Source: Symsagittifera roscoffensis | Lineage: Eukaryota > Xenacoelomorpha > Acoela > Convolutidae | NCBI RefSeq assembly: GCF_963678635.1 | Contig: NC_087064.1 | Location: forward strand, 8,345,671-8,409,670 | Reading direction: 5' to 3' | Length of the DNA: 64,000 nt | Part shown: positions 57,351-64,000 of the stretch, in pieces | Numbering within the stretch: the stretch's first letter is position 1 | Layout of the letters: the number at the start of each line of letters is the position of its first letter | Program-made: the position numbers and the translations under genes | The notes under the pieces: model-generated | What the model saw: the letters and a program-made list of their open reading frames with translations, nothing else | Databases searched by the model: none | What the model was told of the DNA's origin: nothing

Positions 57351-57634
57351 TTAAAGTTGAAATGAACGAAAATATGGTCCGATACAAAACAATCCGAAAA
57401 ACAGTTCCAAGTGATAATTGGCTTTTAAAGCCGGTAGACGTAGAATTGTCCTTATTCGTTCAAACAAAGTATACAACAGAATAGTGACTGCCGCAGTCGC
57501 ACCAACTTGATAAAAGCTTGCCAACATAGAATTATACAAGAATTGCAGCCGGTTATTGCCGCGGAGTGGCGACGTGAGAATAGAGCGACCATCGGTGAAC
57601 TTAAACCGGACTGTTTTGCATCTGACTTTTTTCT
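57351..57634 (-). CDS. Exon candidate of a multi-pass membrane protein, unidentified
   Basis: A minus-strand frame open from about 57634 to a stop at 57351 reads KTVRFKFTDGRSILTSPLRG, then NNRLQFLYNSMLASFYQVG, a hydrophobic segment (ATAAVTILLYTLF), basic ERIRTILRLPALK, and a second hydrophobic start (LELFFGLFCIG). The 5' half is GC-rich (CTCACGTCGCCACTCCGCGG) like the receptor exons. The alternation of a loop, a helix, a basic turn and a helix resembles small tetraspan proteins; a TMEM179-like arrangement was considered but is not proven. The acceptor could be one of several AGs near 57620-57634, and no clear donor was found. A link with the minus-strand exon at 46553 is possible but unsupported by phase. 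Confidence 0.35.
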
Positions 57635-57639
57635 AACCT

Positions 57640-58380
57640 AATCTCATGATTTTTGAACTGTTTTGTATTTCAATTGATTTGTAAGGGACGATTCCTATTT
57701 TGTAAATCCCTCTCAAAAACTCAAAAAACTGGACAACCTGTACATAATTTAACACTTTCTTAGAAGTAATTGCTAGAATCGAAGTGCTAATACTTTAAAG
57801 GGATTCAGAAACATAGCATTGGAAGCATCGAGGCTTTAATTGCAACAAAAAACGCAAAACGAAACAAAAAAACATGCTAAATGCGGTATATTTTTGAGCA
57901 GCAATTACCTTGCCGATAGTGTAGCCTTCGATATGAATTTGAAAATTAATCAAATCGACATGACTCAAATATATAACTAAATTCTATTAGAGTTTTCTAT
58001 AGTTGAACATGATCTAGCCGATTGAATAGGATATCGAGCTAGATCTATAAATTTTCAAACCAAAGGACCAATCTATAAATTTTCAGACCAAATAAAGTTT
58101 GTAAGTTTTTTTGCCTTTTTTCTGGCACACCTCCCGCCAAAAGAGCAACCTCTCAGGAAAAAAAACTGCTAGTGACAGCACTTTTCAAATGCAAGTCATG
58201 ACAGTCCGTTGCTTAACGTTTCCGGTAGGTTGCAATTAGACTTCTTTTCTCCAAAAACTAACAAACAAAGTTTCAAAATAAAAAAGAAGCAAAAAAGTAA
58301 AGAACAAAATCTTAGATTGAGTTCTTCATAGCGCGAAAGAAACTCAAATCAGATTTTGTTGTAGGTAAGCGTAAGATTCT
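57640..58380. other. No recognisable gene
   Basis: AT-rich; TCTATAAATTTTCA(A/G)ACCAAA occurs twice near 58046 and 58071. Nothing else recognised. Confidence 0.4.
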
Positions 58381-58396
58381 GCACTCTTTTGTTTAG

Positions 58397-58577
58397 GACC
58401 CGGTACTTTTTTTTTAACTGGTGCTACATGGAAGCGTTAGAGAAATTGAATTCTTTGGCGAAAGCGCATTTCCCCTTGCTGGGAAGCAATCCAATGAAAT
58501 ATGACAGAATGCAAAAGTTCCAGGCCTTTACAACGTTTGTTGTTTTAGTCAAACTGGATGATGCCGCATCCTTTTGA
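58397..58577 (+). CDS. Possible terminal exon, unidentified protein
   Basis: Preceded by an acceptor with a pyrimidine-rich tract (CTCTTTTGTTTAG). The frame TRYFFFNWCYMEALEKLNSL, AKAHFPLLGSNPMKYDRMQK, FQAFTTFVVLVKLDDAASF ends in TGA after 60 codons. Composition is more GC-rich and codon use more balanced than in neighbouring chance frames. The exon would start in phase 2. No family was recognised and no upstream partner exon is identified. Confidence 0.35.
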
Positions 58578-58579
58578 TT

Positions 58580-60180
58580 CCAGATTGAAGGGGTGAAGAG
58601 GATTTTATTTCAGAACGAGACTTTTATGTAAATAGATGCAAATATAAAGGTGCAGCTTGTAAATTTTAGCAATTTTTTCTACTGTTTTACGGTTGAATGG
58701 CATACTATTTGAATTTCCTGGACAATTTTATCAAATGTTTTTCCTAACTTAGACTCTAAAAAAATTTCTGAAGGGTTCGAAAATTGGCAAGCTCAAAATT
58801 CAGCACTATTCTTTCAGGTATATTATCAGGGGCAAGTGTTTTTAGGTCACCTAAAAACGGTGATAAGTCTTTTTTGTTTGATTTTGTTTGAATTCCTATA
58901 TGCACGCGGAGTTTATTCCTGAAAAGTCAACCTGTATAAAGAAAAGATGATAAAATTTTCTAGATGGCTGTGGCAGTTTCGTCAGCCAAACAAAACACGG
59001 TTTTTTAGCGTTTCAGGGCCGCATTATCGGTCGCGTTACAGGGTCGCGTCTTGTGTTACCTCGAATTACCACGATATAGGTATCTCATTTTAAACGCTTA
59101 AATGAGGGATTATTCTTTCAGCTAATCAAAATGCAATGATTTATTAGTGACTAATTGCATCATGTGAATTATAAATTGCCTTCTCCGGACTCAATTAGTG
59201 CACTTATTCTTGTAAAAAAAACCATTTGAAACAAACAATCGGTATTGAAAAAGTGTTTAATTGTTGTGGCGTTATACTGTTACGGGTTTATAACGTAGGG
59301 GTTACGTGTTGTTATAATAAACAACTGAAGCAAGAAATATACTCGTTAACTGTTTCAACTTTGTCAAAATGGTAATCTTTAAACTTCGTATTTTTGCAAT
59401 TTTGATTTAATACAACAATAAGTTTTGATTGATATAAATAAAGTTACGCCAAAAATGACAAAACAAAAAAAAATTATCTGGAGTAAAAGTAATCCGGAGC
59501 GTACAATATGTCACCTCTTTCGCATTTCGGAAGAAATAGAATCAAAGCGAAGTTTCCGAACGAGGACTAAGCTACTTAACCAATAATCAGCAAATTGAAC
59601 TGGTCTGGTAACCAAAATTTTTAGACCTAATAAATTTGATTTTTTCGTCAAATATGAATCACGACAGAATCTTCGATTATGATAAAGATTTTGACTCTTA
59701 AAAGCCAAAATCCATACATGAACATCCCAAACATATTTTTTGCTTCAATCTGAAGGGCTAAAACTAAAGCAACCCAAATGGCTAAAACTAGTAAATCAAA
59801 TTTCAGAACATCTCAAAACTTCGTTGTTTACAATTTTAAGTCGACTTATAAGCCAAATCGGCCAAAAATATATTTTTGGTAAAACACTCAATTTCTTTCA
59901 AATAAGGTGCAGACTTTTACCCAGACCAGAAAAAAAAACACACATAAAAGCTCGAGAAAAAAATGACCAGCTTCATTACTTGCTCAAAACTCGACTTCGT
60001 TAAAGTTCGTTTCCCAGTTAAGGGAAAAACTGATCGCATTTGAATTTACCAAGCTAGTCAGTATGATCAGTGTAATTTTCTCTGCATTTATACATCGAAT
60101 ACAACAAACTTTAAATTAGAGAAGAAAAAGTAAAAAGACCAATTTTTTTATCGGACACCATAGTGGGGTGAAGGGGTCAT
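58580..60180. other. No recognisable gene
   Basis: AT-rich with short frames lacking domains (for example near 59511-59708 and 59740-60003). No RNA gene or clear repeat was recognised. Confidence 0.4.
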
Positions 60181-60184
60181 TGTT

Positions 60185-60711
60185 GTTCCGACTTTCGATA
60201 CGAAAGTAACGGAATATTTGTGCTCGGGGTGGGTTTTTTTTTCTTCAGACAAATTTCGACTTTTTAACTAGCCATTTTTGACGGAATTTTTTTATATCTT
60301 TCAAAAGGTATTGTTGTCATGAGCTCAAATTTGAAAAGATATTTCACTTGTGATTATTTTTCGTAAAGTTACGGGGGTTTAAAGATTGCAATTTTGGCCA
60401 GTTTGGGACAATTAACGCGCGATATTTCGCGCTATTAACGCGTAAGCGGAGAGTTATTCCTTCTTAGAAATTGTTCCAAATTGGTTAAAAGAAGCTTATT
60501 TGCCATAATTGGTTTGTTAAAAGGAGCGAAATCTATCCTTTTGTACTTTATATGGCGTGTGGGGGGATGATTTTCATTAAAAATTTCAATTTTTAGAAAA
60601 AAAAATTTCATTTTAATTATTTCATTGAATTATTTAATGTTATTACTGCTCCATAAACCTTAAAAGGCAGTCGGAACATTCAGGGCTTCGCCCTGTTACG
60701 AGCAGTCTTGT
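60185..60711 (+). mobile_element. Helentron-like 530-bp family, copy 7 (first of a tandem pair)
   Basis: Complete copy with both stems intact. Its CAGTCTTGT end is separated by a single T from the GTTCCGAC start of the next copy. Confidence 0.9.
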
Positions 60712-60712
60712 T

Positions 60713-61245
60713 GTTCCGACTTTCGATACGAAAGTAACGGAATATTTGTGCTCGGGGTGGGTTTTTTTTTCTTCAGACAAATTTCGACTTTTTACGTACC
60801 CCTTTTTGACGGAATTTTTTTAATATCATTCAAAAAATATTGTTGTTTTGAGCTCAAATTTGAAAAGATATTTTACCTGTGATCATTTTTCGTAAAGTTA
60901 TGGGGGTTTAAAGATTGTCAATTTGGCCAATTTGGGACAATTAACGCGCGATATATTTCGCGCTATTAACGCGTAAGCGGAGATTTAATCCGTCTTAGAA
61001 ATCGTTCAAAATTGGTTGAAAGAAGCTCATTTGCCATTATTGATTTGTTACAAGGAGCAAAATCTATCCTTTTGTACTTTATATGGCGTGTGGGGGGATA
61101 ATTTTCATAAAAAATTTCAAATTTTAGAAAAAAAAATATTTTCATTTTGTTTTATTACATTTATGTTTTTGATGTTATTACTGCTTCATAAACCTTTAAA
61201 GGCAGTCGGAACATTCAGGGCTTCGCCCTGATACGAGCAGTCTTG
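60713..61245 (+). mobile_element. Helentron-like 530-bp family, copy 8 (second of a tandem pair)
   Basis: Complete copy, head to tail with copy 7. The two are clearly similar but differ at many positions (for example TTACGTACCCC instead of TTAACTAGCCA), so this is not a recent tandem duplication of one copy. The 3' end reads CAGTCTTGG. Confidence 0.9.
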
Positions 61246-61249
61246 GTTA

Positions 61250-61955
61250 GTATATTCCGATTTAAGCATTTCATGTCATATTTAGATAAAATCAATATTA
61301 GTAAAAATTAAAAAATCAATATCTACTAATGAATTGGAATTTAAACACTTGCGAAGGTGTTTATCCATAATCAAAACTACATCCAAAGCCATTTACTAGA
61401 GATTTTTTTGTTTCATAGCTGGAAAACAATATCATACAGAAAGCATGCACACAAAAAACCAAATTTTGGAATCCCCAATGATATTCTTAGGAAGGAATGC
61501 ACACAACACAACAATAATGTACAAAAATATAATTTTTCCAAACACTATGTTTGTCATTACTTTTTGGACTTATTGTTAATATTGTAAGTTTTCAAAATAA
61601 ACAGCCCAAAGTATTAAAAGTGTGGCAGAGTAAAAAGCCTAGTCTTTGTGATGAATTTTAAGTGAGGCGTAATATCCGCCCTTGATTCAAACTTTTTGGA
61701 AAACTGTTTTCATTTCGCGCCCCAAAAATTTTAAAGAATTTTTGGTCTCATCACGTAGGCTCGTTTTCCAGTTTTGCACTAAATGATACTTTTCTAGTGC
61801 ATGGGCCCAACAGATGATAACTTTGGTGTTTTCTCAATCAGTTGTTGGCCTTCTCAACCTGCGTTATTCTTGTAGATCCTTCAGCCGATTGAGATCCGAG
61901 GAGTTTTCTTCCTGTCTTTTCGGGTGTTTTTGCCATTTTTTTTTATTGATAGATC
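61250..61955. other. No recognisable gene
   Basis: AT-rich; short frames without domain. Nothing else recognised. Confidence 0.4.
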
Positions 61956-62121
61956 AGTACTATCTGGTCTGAAACAGATACTGGGTCCTCGTTATTTCTA
62001 TGTTTTGTTTGGTCTCTTCTTCTCTGTTTCGTGTTTTACGACTGTCATTGCTTGTAGATTCCTCTTTTGCTGCGCTTTCAACTTGTTTTTCTTTCTCATT
62101 AGAAAAGACAGAATCCTGCGA

Positions 62122-62588
62122 TTCCGTGTCCATAACGATTCCGTGTCCATAACGATTCCGTGTCCATAACGATTCCGTGTCCATAACGATTCAGTGTTCA
62201 TAACGATTCCGTGTCCAAAACGGTTCCGTGACCATAACGATTCCGTGTTCATAACGATTCCGTATTCATAGCGGTTCTGTGTCCATAACGATTCCGTGTC
62301 CAAAACGATTCCGTGTCCATAAAGATTCCGTGTTCATAACAATTCCGTGTTCATAACGATTCCGTGTCCATAACGATTCCGTGTCCATTACAAGTCCGTG
62401 TTCATAACGATTCCGTGTCCAAAACGATTCCGTGTCCATAAAGATTCCGTGTTCATAACGATTCCGTGTTCATAACGATTCCGTGTCCATAACGATTCCG
62501 TGTCCATAACGATTCCGTGTTCATAACGATTCCGTGTTCATATTCCGTGTCCAAACGATTCCGTTTCCATAACGATTCCGTGTCCATA
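62122..62588. repeat. 17-bp minisatellite, CGATTCCGTGTCCATAA
   Basis: About 27 units of a 17-bp motif, with variants TTCATAA, CCAAAA, ACCATAA and a few units with indels (near 62310, 62395 and 62540). Because 17 is not a multiple of three, the minus strand cycles through all frames and gives the same 17-residue repeat (MDTESLWTRNRYGHGIV) in every frame without a stop. A minus-strand frame runs from the array into an E/K/S-rich tail ending at 61960. Coding use is not supported by a promoter, domain or splice evidence. Confidence 0.9.
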
Positions 62589-62824
62589 GTAATAACTGGT
62601 TATTCTCTGATGTGTTTTAGTACCTGTCGTAGAGCAACGCCTTTATTGTCTTTGTTGTTACTGATAATTTGATATTCCCGTATTTTTACAGTTTTAAAGA
62701 GTTTAAAGCTTCATTGTCTGGAATTGGACATACCATGTTGTCCGTGAACTGATTGTTTATCCTCTATTTTTTTCTTCTCGGTTTTTCTGTATCTTGCCAG
62801 GTCAAAGCTTGTATTCTCTTTTTT

Positions 62825-63358
62825 GTTCCGACTTTCGATACGAAAGTAACGGAATATTTGTGCTCGGGGTGGTTTTTTTTTCTTCAGACAAATTTCGACT
62901 TTTTAACTAGCCATTTTTGACGGAACTTTTTTATATCATTCAAAAGGTATTGTTGTCTTGAGCTTATATTTGAAAAGATATTTCACCTGTGATCGTTTTT
63001 CGTAAAGTTATGAGGGTTTAAAGATGGCCATTTTGGCCATTTTGACCAATTTGGGACAATTAACGCTATAATTCGCGCTATTAACGCGTAAGCGGAGATT
63101 TAATCCGTCTTATAAATTGTTCCAAATTGGTTGAACGAGACTTATTTGCCATAATTGGTTTGTTACAAGGAGCGAAATCTATCCTTTTGTACTTTATATG
63201 GCGTGTGGGGGGATGATTTTCATGAAAAATTTTGAATTTTAGAAGTTTTTTTTTCTGTTTGTTTTATTTAATTTAATTTTTTAATGTTATTACTGCTCCA
63301 TAAACATTAAAAGGCAGTCGGAACATTCAGGGCCTCGCCCTGATACGACCAGTCTTGT
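62825..63358 (+). mobile_element. Helentron-like 530-bp family, copy 9
   Basis: Complete copy with an intact 5' stem (CTTTCGATACGAAAG). The 3' stem has one change (CAGGGCCTCGCCCTG, still paired). The central palindrome is partly eroded (TTAACGCTATAATTCGCGC), and there is a short internal duplication (GGCCATTTTGGCCATTTTG). Confidence 0.88.
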
Positions 63359-63359
63359 C

Positions 63360-64000
63360 TGTCTTTAAATTCAAAAATAAATTTTTTAAATAGTTAAATG
63401 ATTTTAAAAATTGGAATGGAGATACGTCAAGCATCAAGTTTTTTGCCAAGACCGCATATGCTAGCGAAACTTCTGTGTTGTATATCAGACGCTCATCATT
63501 TTTGATACTCACAGTAAGTTTTTTGGTATACTCACAGCCGCTCTTTCTACAAATTCAGACGTGATGCTAATGACGCATAAAAAATAAGTCATCATTAAAT
63601 TCACAGCCTATGTCATGTAAAAAAGACTTGAGTTGAAAAAAAACTTTTTTCATTGCAATAATTTCAAAATCATTGCATTCATCACATCCTTCGGTTCTTT
63701 GGTTGATACAAAATTAGCTACGCTAGTTTTTAAAATTCGTCAACCATCTACAGTACTGTTAACGTTATGCATGGTTGTTACGATATGCATGTACTGTTAA
63801 TAATTTTTGTTGAGTGTATATTCGGCCATTTCTTCCTCTCCATTTTCTCCTATAGTGTTTGGGCTTTCGACGATCTTTTGCGGACTGCCCTTCCATCCCA
63901 ACATCTTAGCATTTTAAAGGCAATCTGTTTTCAAGGCCCTCGAGTTGCCCCCTCCCAGACCGCAGTTTGTACTTATGATTTACGTGATATTTCTAGCAGT
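63360..64000. other. No recognisable gene
   Basis: No coding block or known repeat. Around 63752-63800, TACTGTTAACGTTATGCATG and GATATGCATGTACTGTTAA make a short irregular direct/inverted repeat. Confidence 0.4.

Noticed and set aside
62122..62588. CRISPR-like regular repeat array
   Set aside because: The units are 17 bp and contiguous with no unique spacers, and the genome is eukaryotic; it is a minisatellite.
1..64000. Retrotransposon polymerase or viral genes
   Set aside because: No reverse-transcriptase, integrase or capsid-like motif was recognised in the translated frames. A six-frame protein search would be needed to exclude highly decayed copies.

Overview
This window comes from a eukaryote, almost certainly an animal. 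It is AT-rich, has almost no long open frames, carries spliced exons with GT/AG boundaries, and is packed with transposon remnants. The only confidently identified gene is a class A G-protein-coupled receptor, which points to a metazoan. The lineage cannot be named from sequence alone. No bacterial gene organisation, CRISPR array, convincing tRNA or rRNA gene, or reverse transcriptase was seen.

Layout. 1-12.3 kb: mostly non-coding, with a 900-bp terminal-inverted-repeat element (4676-5575), a diverged pair of roughly 0.9-1.4 kb repeats (6.6-8.0 and 9.0-9.9 kb) and a second repeat pair (10.0-10.3 and 11.4-11.75 kb). 12394-39909: four exons of the GPCR on the + strand, with matching phases and introns of about 23.6 kb, 2.4 kb and 0.3 kb. 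Its first exons (start codon, TM1, TM2) lie outside the window or were not recognised. The large first intron is filled with repeats. 40-46 kb: nothing coding recognised, plus small elements. 46.2-47.7 kb: a short membrane-protein exon present twice in opposite orientations, one copy interrupted by a hAT-type MITE and the other cut by a 200-N assembly gap. 48127-52491: a 4.37-kb element bounded by CCCGGGT(T)GAC inverted termini and TA, containing a 1,560-bp-offset near-identical tandem duplication. 53-58.6 kb: a possible first coding exon (+), a decayed Merlin (ISXO2/IS1016-type) transposase (-), a membrane-spanning exon candidate (-) and a possible terminal exon (+). 60-64 kb: three more copies of the main repeat family, two of them head to tail, and a 17-bp minisatellite.

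The dominant feature is a repeat family of about 530 bp with nine good copies and many relics. It starts GTTCCGAC and ends CAGTCTTGT. A stem-loop lies near each end, the 5' terminus recurs inverted inside the 3' end, and flanks suggest insertion at TT. This matches non-autonomous Helentron/Helitron2-type elements; no autonomous partner is in the window. It is the best candidate here for something undescribed, together with the 4.37-kb TA-flanked element. There is no operon-like cooperation between genes.
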